Shown here: one piece after another, positions 50,622 to 58,521 of the stretch
Layout of the letters: each line of letters begins with the position of its first letter
Position numbering within the stretch: position 1 is the stretch's first letter
Assembly (NCBI RefSeq): GCF_000473065.1
Contig: NZ_AXAZ01000045.1
Coordinates: 1 to 64,000, forward strand
DNA from: Bradyrhizobium sp. WSM1743
GTDB taxonomy: Bacteria; Pseudomonadota; Alphaproteobacteria; Rhizobiales; Xanthobacteraceae
Reading direction: 5' to 3'
DNA length: 64,000 nucleotides
Position numbers and translations under genes: made by a program
The notes under the pieces: generated by a model
What the model saw: the letters and a program-made list of their open reading frames with translations, nothing else
Databases searched by the model: none
Told to the model about the DNA's origin: nothing

Positions 50622-51677
50622 CTAAGGCAGATTGTCCCGCATCACGATGTCGATCCTGATCTTCTCCTGTTCGCGCAGGATCGGCTCGCCGCGGGCGAGC
50701 GCCAGCAGCACGCGCACGGCGGCGCGCGCTTCATGTCCGGGGTTCTGCGAGATCGCGGCGTCCATCACGCCCTGCAGCAGCAATCGGCGCGTCAAAGCGG
50801 TGACGTCGTGCCCGACGAACACCAGCTTGTCGCGGCCAGTCTCGTTCAACGCCCTGTCATTCAGCGCTTTGGCAACGCCCTGCGTGCCGGCGCCGACGTT
50901 ATAAAGGCCGACGATGTCGGCATGCCTGCCGAGCAGCTGTGCCAGCAGCTGTTCCGAGCGGTCGTCCTCGTCGCGCCCTTCCAGCACCGGCAGCACGTTG
51001 AGGTCAGGGAATTCAGACGCCATCACCTGGTTGAAGCCGAAGATGCGCTCAGCATGGTCGCGCAGGCCCTGCGAGCCCGCGACGATCGCGACCTTGCCGG
51101 ACCGCCCGCCGACCAGGCGCCCGATCAGCGCGCCGGCGGTGCGGCCCGCAGCGATGTTGTCGATCCCGACATAATGGTGGCGGCGCGAGGACGGCACGTC
51201 GGAAACCAGCGTCACCACCTTGGCACCGGCATCGACGAGGTCGTTGATCGCGGCGCGGACACCGGGATGGTCCAGCGCCACCACGGCAACGCCGTCATAT
51301 GCGTCCGACAGCGCCTCCAGCGAAGCGGCGAGCACGGAAGGATCGAACACGTCGGTCGGGACCATCTCGACGCTAAGACGGCGGGCCGAGAGCCAAGCAG
51401 CCATCTCGCCGAGATAGGCCTCGATCTGCTGCATGAACGGGTTCGGCCCGGACGGCATCACGAAGGCGAAACGGCGGGCGCGGCCGCGGGCGAGCTCGGC
51501 GGCGGCCACATGCGGCTGGAACGAATTGCGCTCGATGGCTGCCTTGACGCGGCGGACCGTGTCCGGGCGTACCCCCGGCCTGTTGTGCAGGACGCGGTCA
51601 ACCGTCGCGAGGCTGACGCCGGCCTCGCGGGCGATGTCCTTCAGCGTCAGTGCAGTCGGGGTGAGCGTCTCGGTCAT
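50622..51677 (-). CDS. LacI-family regulator of the sugar operon
   Basis: 351 residues. N-terminal LacI-type HTH with hinge: LTLKDIAREAGVSLATVDRVLHNRPGVRPDTVRRVKAAI (about residues 10-48). The C-terminal part is a periplasmic-binding-protein-like effector domain (FAFVMPSGPNPFMQQIEAYLGEMAAWL ... VAVVALDHPGVRAAINDLVDAGAKVVTLVSDVPSS). The frame is open 108 codons upstream but ATG 51677 is the right start because the HTH begins there. First gene of the operon with xylB, xylA and the transporter; it probably represses the whole unit, including itself, from the palindrome at 51703-51718, with xylose or a derivative as inducer. Confidence 0.93.
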   Translation of the reverse strand: MTETLTPTALTLKDIAREAGVSLATVDRVLHNRPGVRPDTVRRVKAAIERNSFQPHVAAAELARGRARRFAFVMPSGPNPFMQQIEAYLGEMAAWLSARRLSVEMVPTDVFDPSVLAASLEALSDAYDGVAVVALDHPGVRAAINDLVDAGAKVVTLVSDVPSSRRHHYVGIDNIAAGRTAGALIGRLVGGRSGKVAIVAGSQGLRDHAERIFGFNQVMASEFPDLNVLPVLEGRDEDDRSEQLLAQLLGRHADIVGLYNVGAGTQGVAKALNDRALNETGRDKLVFVGHDVTALTRRLLLQGVMDAAISQNPGHEARAAVRVLLALARGEPILREQEKIRIDIVMRDNLP

Positions 51678-51702
51678 TGGCTGAAGGCTAGCAGAGGTGT
51701 TT

Positions 51703-51718
51703 TGAGGTGCGCAACTCA
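51703..51718. promoter_or_regulatory. Candidate LacI-type operator
   Basis: TGAGGTGCGCAACTCA is symmetric at 14 of 16 positions with a central GC/CG, the usual layout of a LacI-family half-site pair. It lies 26 bp upstream of the regulator's ATG, in the 111-bp gap shared with the divergent DUF1003 gene. I see no second copy in the xylB or binding-protein upstream gaps. Confidence 0.65.
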
Positions 51719-51788
51719 TTTTGAGGGAGCGGCAGCGATTTGCCCGCCTCCGGAAGGAACGGCCCTTCCACTCGCCCGTTGCCGCCGG

Positions 51789-52316
51789 ATGCGTAACGAC
51801 ATCACCCATGATCCGGGCGAGGGGCTGAGCCCGACGCTCGAGCGCAACATCCGGGCGCTGGTCGAGCGCCGTCAGCACGAGCAGCGGACGGCGACGACCC
51901 AGGAAAAGCTCGCCGACGCGATCACGGCCTTCACCGGCAGCATGACGTTCGTCTACCTGCACCTCGCCGTGTTCGGGTTCTGGATCATTGCCAACCTGCA
52001 TTGGCTGCCGGGGATTCCGGCCTGGGATGACAGCTTCGTCGTGCTGGCGATGGTTGCCTCCGTGGAAGCGATCTTCCTCTCCACGTTCGTCCTGATCTCA
52101 CAGAACCGCATGACCGCGGCAGCCGACAAGCGCGCCGACCTCGACCTCCAGATCAGCCTGCTCGCCGAGCACGAGCTAACCAAGGTTGCCCGCCTGCTCA
52201 CCCAGGTCGCGGAGCGGCTCGACGTCAAGCCCGACTCCGAGCGCGATCTTGAGGAAGCGGCCCGGGACATCGCCCCCGAACGCGTGCTCGACAAGATCGA
52301 GGAGACGCGCTCCTGA
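51789..52316 (+). CDS. DUF1003 membrane protein
   Basis: 175 residues. Two transmembrane helices in the middle (TFVYLHLAVFGFWIIANLHWLPG and FVVLAMVASVEAIFLSTFVLIS) are the DUF1003 core, followed by QNRMTAAADKRADLDLQISLLAEHELTKVARLL, the conserved cytoplasmic tail, and a C-terminal charged region. The ATG at 51789 comes right after the gap that holds the candidate LacI operator, so the regulator might affect this gene too. A large upstream open frame overlaps the regulator antisense and is not real. Function unknown. Confidence 0.9.
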   Translation: MRNDITHDPGEGLSPTLERNIRALVERRQHEQRTATTQEKLADAITAFTGSMTFVYLHLAVFGFWIIANLHWLPGIPAWDDSFVVLAMVASVEAIFLSTFVLISQNRMTAAADKRADLDLQISLLAEHELTKVARLLTQVAERLDVKPDSERDLEEAARDIAPERVLDKIEETRS

Positions 52317-52317
52317 G

Positions 52318-52797
52318 CTACCGGCGCGCCGGAGTCGACAGGTCGAGCGTCAGGAACAGGCTGTTGGGATCCTCGACATAGCCTTCGAACGGGCTGCAAG
52401 CGACGAAACCGTGCGCCTGATAGAGCGCGTGCGCCGGCTTGAAATAGTCCCAAGAGCCGGTCTCGAGGCTGAGACGCATCATGCCGCGTGCACGAGCCTC
52501 AGTAATGATGTGGCGGAGCATCTGGCCGCCGAAGCCGCGCCGCCGCGTGGTCTGAAGCGTGTGCATCGACTTCACCTCGCCGTGGTCAGCCGAGTGCGTC
52601 TTCAACGCACCGGTGGCGACCAGCATCTCGCCATCCCAGCCGGTCCAGAACGCGACATCGCTGGCGCGCAGGCCCGACAGATCGAGCGCATGGGCGCTGC
52701 CCAGCGCGGTATGCGCCCGCGCGACTGCGACGTGATGATCGAGCAGCGCGATGACGCGGGGATCGTAGGTGTCGCCGGTGCGGATCTGCATCGTCAT
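52318..52797 (-). CDS. GNAT family N-acetyltransferase
   Basis: 159 residues. The acetyl-CoA-binding motif A is MHTLQTTRRRGFGGQMLRHIITEARARG (R/QxxGxG/A pattern) and motif B is LSLETGSWDYFKPAHALYQAHGFVAC. The full pattern matches the PhnO/YjaB-like branch that often acetylates small amines. I chose ATG 52797, whose first base overlaps the upstream stop (ATGA); ATG 52791 is nearly equal and has GGAG 9 nt upstream. It is paired with the XRE-cupin regulator, which likely controls it. Confidence 0.9.
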   Translation of the reverse strand: MTMQIRTGDTYDPRVIALLDHHVAVARAHTALGSAHALDLSGLRASDVAFWTGWDGEMLVATGALKTHSADHGEVKSMHTLQTTRRRGFGGQMLRHIITEARARGMMRLSLETGSWDYFKPAHALYQAHGFVACSPFEGYVEDPNSLFLTLDLSTPARR

Positions 52798-53396
52798 GGT
52801 CTCCATGGTCTCACATCTTGCCGTAGGAGGCGCCGCGTGATGATGATGTAGCGCGCGTCCTGCTTCGTTTCGTTCTCGAAGATCACGGCGCGCATCACGT
52901 CGAAATCCAGGCAATCGCCCTCGCGCAGCCGCACCGCCTTGGCATCGATATGCACCGCGATCGCGCCCTCCAGCATCAGCAGCTGCTGGGTGAAGGCGTT
53001 GCGGCCCCAGGGGCTGTACGGCACCCGCGCGCCAGCCGGCAGGTCGACGACGATGATCTCGATGCCGCTCGCCGCATCGGTCGGCGAGGCATGTCGCCTG
53101 CGATAACCGCTCTCGGGATCGCGCCAGTGCGGCTGGTCGACAAGCCGCACCAGCCGCTCCGGCGGCTTCTCGGCGAGCGCGACGACATCGCTCAACGACA
53201 CGTCGAGCGCGGCGCAGAGCTTTCCGAGCAGCGCCGCCGTCGCACTGCTCTGCGCCCGCTCCACCCGCCCGATCATGGCCCGACTGACACCGGAGCGGCC
53301 TGCAAGCTCGTTCAACGTCATCCCCGCCTGCGTCCGCAGCGTCTTCAGGCGCCGGCCGATCGCGCGGTCGAGTTTCTGCTGGTCCATGGGTTTCAT
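52794..53396 (-). CDS. XRE-cupin transcriptional regulator
   Basis: 200 residues. N-terminal Cro/CI HTH (IGRRLKTLRTQAGMTLNELAGRSGVSRAMIGRVERAQSSA, residues ~12-51) then a cupin domain (VPYSPWGRNAFTQQLLMLEGAIAVHIDAKAVRLREGDCLDFD) for a small ligand. This HTH-cupin class often regulates adjacent amine or amino-acid genes. ATG 53396 (or 53387) follows poor ribosome sites. Its stop overlaps the GNAT gene start, so one transcript encodes both. It probably responds to the substrate of that acetyltransferase. Confidence 0.9.
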   Translation of the reverse strand: MKPMDQQKLDRAIGRRLKTLRTQAGMTLNELAGRSGVSRAMIGRVERAQSSATAALLGKLCAALDVSLSDVVALAEKPPERLVRLVDQPHWRDPESGYRRRHASPTDAASGIEIIVVDLPAGARVPYSPWGRNAFTQQLLMLEGAIAVHIDAKAVRLREGDCLDFDVMRAVIFENETKQDARYIIITRRLLRQDVRPWRP

Positions 53397-53542
53397 CAAA
53401 ATATTGCCCGGCGCAAGTACGCCATCCACCAGGCGACGGTGAGCTTAGGGTCGACGAGGCAGACGTGCCGAGAACCAGAGGCTAACATATTAGAATCTTT
53501 GCCGGCAGTCGCACCTCTTCCGGCGGCTAAATGACCGGAAGC

Positions 53543-53758
53543 CTATGCTTCATGTCGTGAGTTCTTTTCGCGAAGAAACTCTTCCATGTTCAGAGCCCCG
53601 CCCTTGCCTGCATCGAGCGAATGGATGCCGCGGTCTATTTCAGACCGAAGGGCGCTGAGCTTTTCGACATGCGAGAGCAATTTCCGGCCAATCTCTTCCT
53701 GATCGGCGACCGGCAGTCTGGAGATTTGCGCAATGGCTTGTTCGAGCGTCCTGACCAC
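53543..53758 (-). CDS. Small antitoxin-like protein without a toxin partner
   Basis: 71 residues: MVRTLEQAIAQISRLPVADQEEIGRKLLSHVEKLSAL, a helical part, then EIDRGIHSLDAGKGGALNMEEFLREK, which resembles the C-terminal toxin-binding tails of ParD/RHH-type antitoxins (RGIxSLDAGKG...xMEEF). GTG at 53758. I find no ParE/RelE-like toxin within reach: the XRE-cupin gene is 147 bp downstream and the tRNA is 44 bp upstream. Antitoxin assignment is inference from the tail motif. Confidence 0.65.
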   Translation of the reverse strand: MVRTLEQAIAQISRLPVADQEEIGRKLLSHVEKLSALRSEIDRGIHSLDAGKGGALNMEEFLREKNSRHEA

Positions 53759-53802
53759 GGCTTCAGCCTACCACATTCCGCATAGCGGCCGGGTCGAAAA
53801 CT

Positions 53803-53876
53803 TGGAGCGGGCGAAGGGAATCGAACCCTCGTATGCAGCTTGGGAAGCTGCCGTTCTACCATTGAACTACGCCCGC
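53803..53876 (-). tRNA. tRNA-Gly (CCC)
   Basis: Folds into a complete cloverleaf read leftward: acceptor GCGGGCG with CGCCCGC, D-arm with TAGTTCAATGGTAGAA, anticodon stem GCAGC/GCTGC and loop TTCCCAA, giving anticodon CCC, T-arm GAGGGTTCGATTCCCTTC. Discriminator U and CCA are encoded (74 nt). Decodes GGG codons. Confidence 0.95.
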
Positions 53877-54003
53877 GGATGCGCAGCTTACGCCCCTCCT
53901 GATTAGCCGAGACGGCGCCGCGCGCCAAGCGGTTTGGCGCGCCCGGCCGGACGGTTGTTAACGTCTTGATAAGATTCCAGGTGCGCCGGATTGTGGCGGT
54001 GTT

Positions 54004-54630
54004 ATGATTGATCTGTCGGGGGAGAAAACGTGCACTGAGTGGGGCGTGTGCATGGTGGGGCGCGCGTACGCGATATTCGACACGGCGCTGGGGCGCTGCG
54101 GCATCATCTGGAGCAGCACCGGCGTGGTTGCCGTGCAATTGCCGGAGGCGCGGGAGATCGACACCCGCCGCCGGATTTTCCAGGTCCATCCCGAGGCACG
54201 CGAGCAGCGCCCGTCCGAGAACGCCGAGCTTGCCATCGAGGGCATCAAAGGCCTGCTGCAAGGCAGTGATCCTGATTTCTCCGACGTCAGCCTCGACGCC
54301 GGCGGGGTGCCCGGCTTCAACCGGCGCGTCTACGAGTTCGCCTGCACCATTCCACGCGGAGAGACGCGTACCTATCACGAGGTAGCCAAGGCGCTGGGCG
54401 CCTCCGGCGCGGCGTATTCGGTGGCGCAGGCGATCGCGAAAAATCCCTTCATGTTGATCGTGCCTTGCCACCGGGTGCTGGAGGCCGGCAATGACACCGG
54501 CCGGCTCTCGCCCTATGGCGGCGTGATCTCCAAGCGACGGCTGCTGGCGCTCGAAGGCGCCCATCCCGTCGCCAGCAAGACGCTGTTCGAGGTGCTGCTG
54601 CCGGTTGCCCCGCCGCGCGCTCCTAGCTGA
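54004..54630 (+). CDS. ogt: Methylated-DNA-protein cysteine methyltransferase (Ogt type)
   Basis: 208 residues. Removes O6-methyl from guanine by suicidal transfer to a Cys. The active site is IVPCHRVLEAGNDTG with Cys155; the DNA-binding helix-turn-helix is GETRTYHEVAKALGASGAAYSVAQAIAKNP with the arginine finger replaced by a Tyr/Ser context (AAYSVAQAI; usually ARAVG). The N-terminal half is the small alpha/beta domain. ATG 54004. It is a single gene after the tRNA. Symbol is my best match; ada-type C-terminal domains are related. Confidence 0.92.
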   Translation: MIDLSGEKTCTEWGVCMVGRAYAIFDTALGRCGIIWSSTGVVAVQLPEAREIDTRRRIFQVHPEAREQRPSENAELAIEGIKGLLQGSDPDFSDVSLDAGGVPGFNRRVYEFACTIPRGETRTYHEVAKALGASGAAYSVAQAIAKNPFMLIVPCHRVLEAGNDTGRLSPYGGVISKRRLLALEGAHPVASKTLFEVLLPVAPPRAPS

Positions 54631-54666
54631 GGCGCGAACTTGATCGCACCTCAGCTTTGTTTTTTG

Positions 54667-54706
54667 GCATGATCTCGTCGGAAAACCGCTAACACTTTTC
54701 CGGATC
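54667..54706. repeat. Family I palindrome, reversed copy
   Basis: CATGATCtcgtCGGAAAACCGCtaacacTTTTCCGGATC. Same block as 37187-37237 in opposite orientation, here shorter on the outer arm. Lies just upstream of the AraC-type gene. Confidence 0.7.
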
Positions 54707-54723
54707 CTACCTAGATAGGCGGC

Positions 54724-55563
54724 ATGGACGCGATCACGCTGCTAACGACGCCATCGATGACAGTTTCCGAGTTTCGCTGCGATGCGGGGCCGGATGACAC
54801 GCCGTTTGCGGAATGCCGCACCGGCCATTCCATCGCCTATGTCCGCTCTGGCAGCTTCGGCTGCCATTGCCGCGCCGGCTTCTTCGAGCTGGTGGCGGGC
54901 TCGATGCTGATCGGCGCGCCCGGCGAGGAATACACCTGCACGCATGAGCATGTCAGCGGCGACGTCTGCCTCGGCTTCTTCTTCAGCGAGAATCTGGTCG
55001 AGGCCCTCGGGGGACGGCGCGAGATCTGGCAGGTCGGCGCGACGCCGCCGCTGCCCGAGCTGATGGTGCTGGGCGAGCTGGCCCAGACGGCAGCAGATGG
55101 CAACAGCGACATAGGTCTCGACGAGATCGGTCAAATCCTTGCGGGCCGTTTCATTGATGCGGTTTCGGGCAAGGCGCGCAAACCGGCGACGCCAACCGCG
55201 CGCGACCGCCGCCGTGCCGTCGAAGCCGCGCTGTGGATCGACGACAACTCGCATACCGAACTCGACCTCGAGCAGGCGGCAAAGCAGGCCGGCCTCAGCC
55301 CGTTTCATTTTTTGCGGCTGTTCTCAGCCGTGCTCGGCGTCACCCCGCATCAATATCTGGTGCGCTCGCGGCTGCGGCACGCTGCGCGCAAGCTTGCCGA
55401 CGACGACATCGCGGTGACCGACATCGCCTATGACGTCGGCTTCGGCGATCTCTCCAACTTCGTCCGCACCTTCCATCGCGCCGCCGGCGTGTCGCCGACC
55501 AAGTTCCGCCAGGCGTCGAAGGGGGAGCGCAAGATTCTCCAAGAGCAGCTTGCGCTCAACTGA
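54724..55563 (+). CDS. AraC family transcriptional regulator
   Basis: 279 residues. The N-terminal part (about 10-110) has a cupin-like ligand domain; the C-terminal AraC DNA-binding domain has two HTHs: [86 protein letters not shown]. The second half is the well-conserved signature. ATG 54724. It sits just ahead of a VOC-fold gene (57 bp) on the same strand, a common pairing. Confidence 0.95.
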   Translation: MDAITLLTTPSMTVSEFRCDAGPDDTPFAECRTGHSIAYVRSGSFGCHCRAGFFELVAGSMLIGAPGEEYTCTHEHVSGDVCLGFFFSENLVEALGGRREIWQVGATPPLPELMVLGELAQTAADGNSDIGLDEIGQILAGRFIDAVSGKARKPATPTARDRRRAVEAALWIDDNSHTELDLEQAAKQAGLSPFHFLRLFSAVLGVTPHQYLVRSRLRHAARKLADDDIAVTDIAYDVGFGDLSNFVRTFHRAAGVSPTKFRQASKGERKILQEQLALN

Positions 55564-55619
55564 CTAGGGTCGTCTCCGGCGCGTGCCATTTGCGGCACGC
55601 TTCTGCAATGGAGACGATC

Positions 55620-55979
55620 ATGTACGACCATATCGGATTGCGCGTTGCCGACCTCGACGCCGCCACGCGCTTCTACACCGCAGTGCTGGCGCCGCTCGGC
55701 TATAGCCTGTGCTCCAGTGGCGACGGCTATGCCGGCTTCGGGCCGAAGGGCGAGCCGGCGCTGTGGCTGCACCTGAACAAGGGCCGGAAGGCCGATGGTG
55801 CACATATCGCGTTTCGCGCCGGGGATCACGACGCGGTCAAGGCGTTTCACAGCGAAGGACTGAAGAGCGGCGGCCGCGACAATGGTGGCGCCGGGCCGCG
55901 GAGGGATTACAGCCCGACCTACTATGCGGCGTTTTTGATCGATCCCGATGGCAACAATGTCGAGGCGGTATGTGTGTGA
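55620..55979 (+). CDS. VOC family protein (glyoxalase/bleomycin-resistance fold)
   Basis: 119 residues, two beta-alpha-beta-beta-beta units: MYDHIGLRVADLDAATRFYTAVLAPLGYSLC and HIAFRAGDHDAVKAFHSEGLKSGG ... YYAAFLIDPDGNNVEAVC. The terminal DPDGNNVE is the usual metal-binding Glu segment; the first His is in YDHIGL. ATG 55620 has GGAG 6 nt upstream. It is probably co-transcribed with the AraC regulator. The reaction cannot be predicted from the fold. Confidence 0.9.
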   Translation: MYDHIGLRVADLDAATRFYTAVLAPLGYSLCSSGDGYAGFGPKGEPALWLHLNKGRKADGAHIAFRAGDHDAVKAFHSEGLKSGGRDNGGAGPRRDYSPTYYAAFLIDPDGNNVEAVCV

Positions 55980-56006
55980 GACGCCAAGGCGCTCACCACT
56001 CATTCG

Positions 56007-56112
56007 CTGTCATGCCCCGGCTTGACCGGGGCATCCAGTACGCTGCGGCCCCTCGATTCAATCACAGCGGCCTCTGGAATACTGGATCGCCCGATCAAGT
56101 CGGGCGATGACA
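56007..56112. repeat. Family A paired palindrome, full copy
   Basis: Left hairpin TGTCATGCCCCGGCTTGACC... and right hairpin GATCGCCCGATCAAGTCGGGC... around CTCGATTCAATCACAGCGGCC. Nearly the same layout as 12250-12357. Lies between the VOC and SRPBCC genes. Confidence 0.85.
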
Positions 56113-56162
56113 CCTGTGATGACGGCTCGACCACTCGCCTTTCCACATCGTAAGGATCGACC

Positions 56163-56564
56163 ATGGCCTCCATCCACAACGACATTCCCCTCCCCGTCCC
56201 CGCGCGCGTCGTCTGGGACGCGGTGCGCGATTTCGGCGCGCTGCATCAGCGGCTGGTGCCGGGCTTCGTCACGGCGTGCACGCTCGACGGCGATGCGCGC
56301 ATCGTCACCTTCGCCAATGGTTCGGTGGCGCGCGAGGTGCTGGTCGATTGCGACGATGCGCGACGGCGCCTCGTCTATGCGATCGACAACGAGCGGCTGA
56401 AGCATTACAGCGCCTCGGTGCAGGTCATTGCCGAGGGCGAGACGAGGTGTCGCCTCGTCTGGATCATCGACATGCTGCCGAACGAGCTCGCGCCTTACGT
56501 TGAGGGGCAAACCAAGGAGGCTGTGGCCGCCATGCACAAGGCGTTTCCAGCTGCGGCGGCCTAG
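56163..56564 (+). CDS. SRPBCC family protein
   Basis: 133 residues of the START/Bet v1-like ligand-binding fold: SIHNDIPLPVPARVVWDAVRDFGALHQRLVPGFVTACTL, then strands ARIVTFANGSVAREVLVDCDDARRRLVYAI, and a long C-terminal helix (ELAPYVEGQTKEAVAAMHKAF). This polyketide-cyclase-like group binds hydrophobic ligands. ATG 56163; it stands alone between a repeat and a convergent MATE gene. Ligand unknown. Confidence 0.9.
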   Translation: MASIHNDIPLPVPARVVWDAVRDFGALHQRLVPGFVTACTLDGDARIVTFANGSVAREVLVDCDDARRRLVYAIDNERLKHYSASVQVIAEGETRCRLVWIIDMLPNELAPYVEGQTKEAVAAMHKAFPAAAA

Positions 56565-56588
56565 CACCCATCGTCGCCACAAGCACCG

Positions 56589-58031
56589 CTAGTCGGCAGC
56601 CGAAAGCGCCGGCCTGATCGCAGCTTTCGTCTTGCGCGGCCCCCAGCGTGTCAGCACCACGCTGGAGCACGACAGCAGGCCGAGCACGACCATCGAGCTT
56701 GCGGCCAGCCAGAAGAAGCTCTGCGCGCTGGCGTCGTGGGTCGACAGCCACCAGCCGACGCCTGCGATGTAGATCAGCCGCGCGGTCTGTGCCAGCACCG
56801 GCCCGATCACCTTGGCCGCGCCTTGCGAGGAGAAGTACATCGTCGTGGCAAGGCCGAAAAAGGCGTAGAACGGTCCGACCGTGGAGAGGTACTGATGGCT
56901 CGCCGCGCGCACGGCCACGCTGTCGGTGAAGATGTTGACCCAGAGATCGGGGAAGATCGCAACGAGGCACGCTGGCGCGCCGACGGCGACGAAAGCGGCG
57001 GCACTGGCGGTCCAGGCGATGCGCCGGGCCCGCTTGATGCGGCCCGCCCCGATCGCCATTCCGACCATCGGCACGCAGGCGATGCCGAACGAGAACGCGA
57101 TCGAGGTCAGCAGGAATTCGAGCCGCGCGCCGATGCCATAGCCGGCGAGGATCGCGGTGCCGAACTTCGCCAGCATGTGGGTAAAGATCGAGATCGTCAG
57201 CACCGATTGCAGCGGCGAGAAACAGGCGATGGCGCCGACCTTCAGGATATCGAAGAACATCACCCATTGGATGCGCAGGCCCCGCAGCTTCGGTGCGATC
57301 CGCGCGCGGCCGGAGAACAGGTACCAGCCCATGATGCAGATGTTCACGGTGTAGGCGATCAGCGCGCCGGCCGCGACGCCGCGCATGCCGAGCTGCGGCA
57401 CCGGCCCGAGCCCGAGGCCGAGCGTGCCACCGAGCACGATCTGCCAGGCCGCGGAGTTGAGAATGAGGAACGACGGCAGCTTCATGTTGCCGGTGCCGCG
57501 CAACACGCCGGCCATGGTGTTGAGCAACCAGGGCAGCACGGCGCCACCGAAAAACACCTGCGTGTAGGCGATCGCATGTGCCAGCACATTGCCGCGGCCG
57601 CCAAGCGTTTCGAGCAGCCTGGGCCCGAAGATCAGCATGCCCAACATGAAGACGAGACCGAAGCTGATGCCGATCAGCATCGCGTGCACGGCGAGCGAGC
57701 CGGCACGCTCACGGTCGCCGGCGCCGAGCGCACGCGCGATGGCGGAGGCCACCGCGCCGCCCATGGCGCCGCCCGACATGGTCATGGTCAGGATCACGGT
57801 CGGAAACACCAGCGCCATCGCGGCGAGCGCCTCGACGCCGAGCCGGCCCACATAGGAGGTCTCGGCGATCACCACGCAGATGCCGGCCGACAAGCCGATC
57901 ACGTTCGGCCAGGCGAGGGAGAGCAGCGTGCGCAGGATCGGCCCGTCGGTCAGCGCGCTCCTGACGGGACGCGGCGGCGGCGGCAGCGGTCGCTCTTGTT
58001 CATCGACCGGGATTTCGGCGATGTCGGACAT
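56589..58031 (-). CDS. MATE family efflux transporter (second copy)
   Basis: 480 residues, twelve helices in two halves: GPILRTLLSLAWPNVIGLSAGICVVIAETSYVGRLGVEALAAMALVFP (first), and ACFSPLQSVLTISIFTHMLAKFGTAILAGYGIGARLEFLLTSIAFSFG (second). The N-terminal tail is Pro/acidic rich. ATG 58031 has GAGAGGAC at the right distance. Closer to NorM than the gene at 35109. Substrate unknown; a proton or sodium antiporter for cationic toxic compounds is likely. It stands alone on the minus strand. Confidence 0.93.
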   Translation of the reverse strand: MSDIAEIPVDEQERPLPPPPRPVRSALTDGPILRTLLSLAWPNVIGLSAGICVVIAETSYVGRLGVEALAAMALVFPTVILTMTMSGGAMGGAVASAIARALGAGDRERAGSLAVHAMLIGISFGLVFMLGMLIFGPRLLETLGGRGNVLAHAIAYTQVFFGGAVLPWLLNTMAGVLRGTGNMKLPSFLILNSAAWQIVLGGTLGLGLGPVPQLGMRGVAAGALIAYTVNICIMGWYLFSGRARIAPKLRGLRIQWVMFFDILKVGAIACFSPLQSVLTISIFTHMLAKFGTAILAGYGIGARLEFLLTSIAFSFGIACVPMVGMAIGAGRIKRARRIAWTASAAAFVAVGAPACLVAIFPDLWVNIFTDSVAVRAASHQYLSTVGPFYAFFGLATTMYFSSQGAAKVIGPVLAQTARLIYIAGVGWWLSTHDASAQSFFWLAASSMVVLGLLSCSSVVLTRWGPRKTKAAIRPALSAAD

Positions 58032-58210
58032 GTCCTCTCCCGGGCGCGAGCGCCATTTGCGGCGCGGCAATCACTTGGTGTGCCAATGACTTTGTTCGCG
58101 CGAAAGGCGCGGCAGGGGCTTGTTAGCACGGCGATTGCCGATTCCTCCTGCGCCTGATGCAGGCGTGCCCTGCGGCAGCGCATTTCGATGAATGGAATTC
58201 GGCTCTCGTC

Positions 58211-58350
58211 GCCCTCTCCCCGTTCTTACGGGGAGAGGGCGGGGTGCGGGGCTCTATCCGCGCAACCGGTAACAGCTGGGACTCGCGGAGCCTCCCCCTC
58301 ACCCGCCGCGCTACGCGCGTCGGCCTCTCCCCGCACGCGGGGAGGAGAGG
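58211..58350. repeat. Family B paired hairpins
   Basis: CCCTCTCCCCGTTCTTACGGGGAGAGGG (58212-58239) and GCCTCTCCCCGCACGCGGGGAGGAGAGG (58323-58350) with CCCCCTCACC between. Third window copy of this family; see 2688 and 37682. Part of a 490-bp gap (58032-58521) made of repeats with no visible gene. Confidence 0.85.
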
Positions 58351-58404
58351 CGATGGCGAGACCCTGCATATCGCTGGATTTTGCACATCCTGGCACACAT
58401 TCGG

Positions 58405-58508
58405 TGTCATCGCCCGACTTGATCGGGCGATCCAGTACTCCGAGACGGCAGTGATCAAATCGAGAAGCCGCGGCGTACTGGATGCCCCGGTCAAGCCGGG
58501 GCATGACA
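58405..58508. repeat. Family A paired palindrome, full copy in the reverse arm order
   Basis: Left hairpin GTCATCGCCCGACTTGATCGGGCGATCCAGTACTC, centre CAGTGATCAAATCGAGAAGCC, right hairpin CGTACTGGATGCCCCGGTCAAGCCGGGGCATGACA. It lies 14 bp past the end of the dCTP deaminase gene and may terminate it. Confidence 0.85.
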
Positions 58509-58521
58509 ATAGAGTGTGTAG

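Noticed and set aside
50514-51788. Upstream extension of the DUF1003 frame
   Set aside because: It lies antisense to the LacI-type regulator; the conserved part begins at ATG 51789.
58123-58509. Minus-strand frame of 128 codons
   Set aside because: It translates family A and B repeats.
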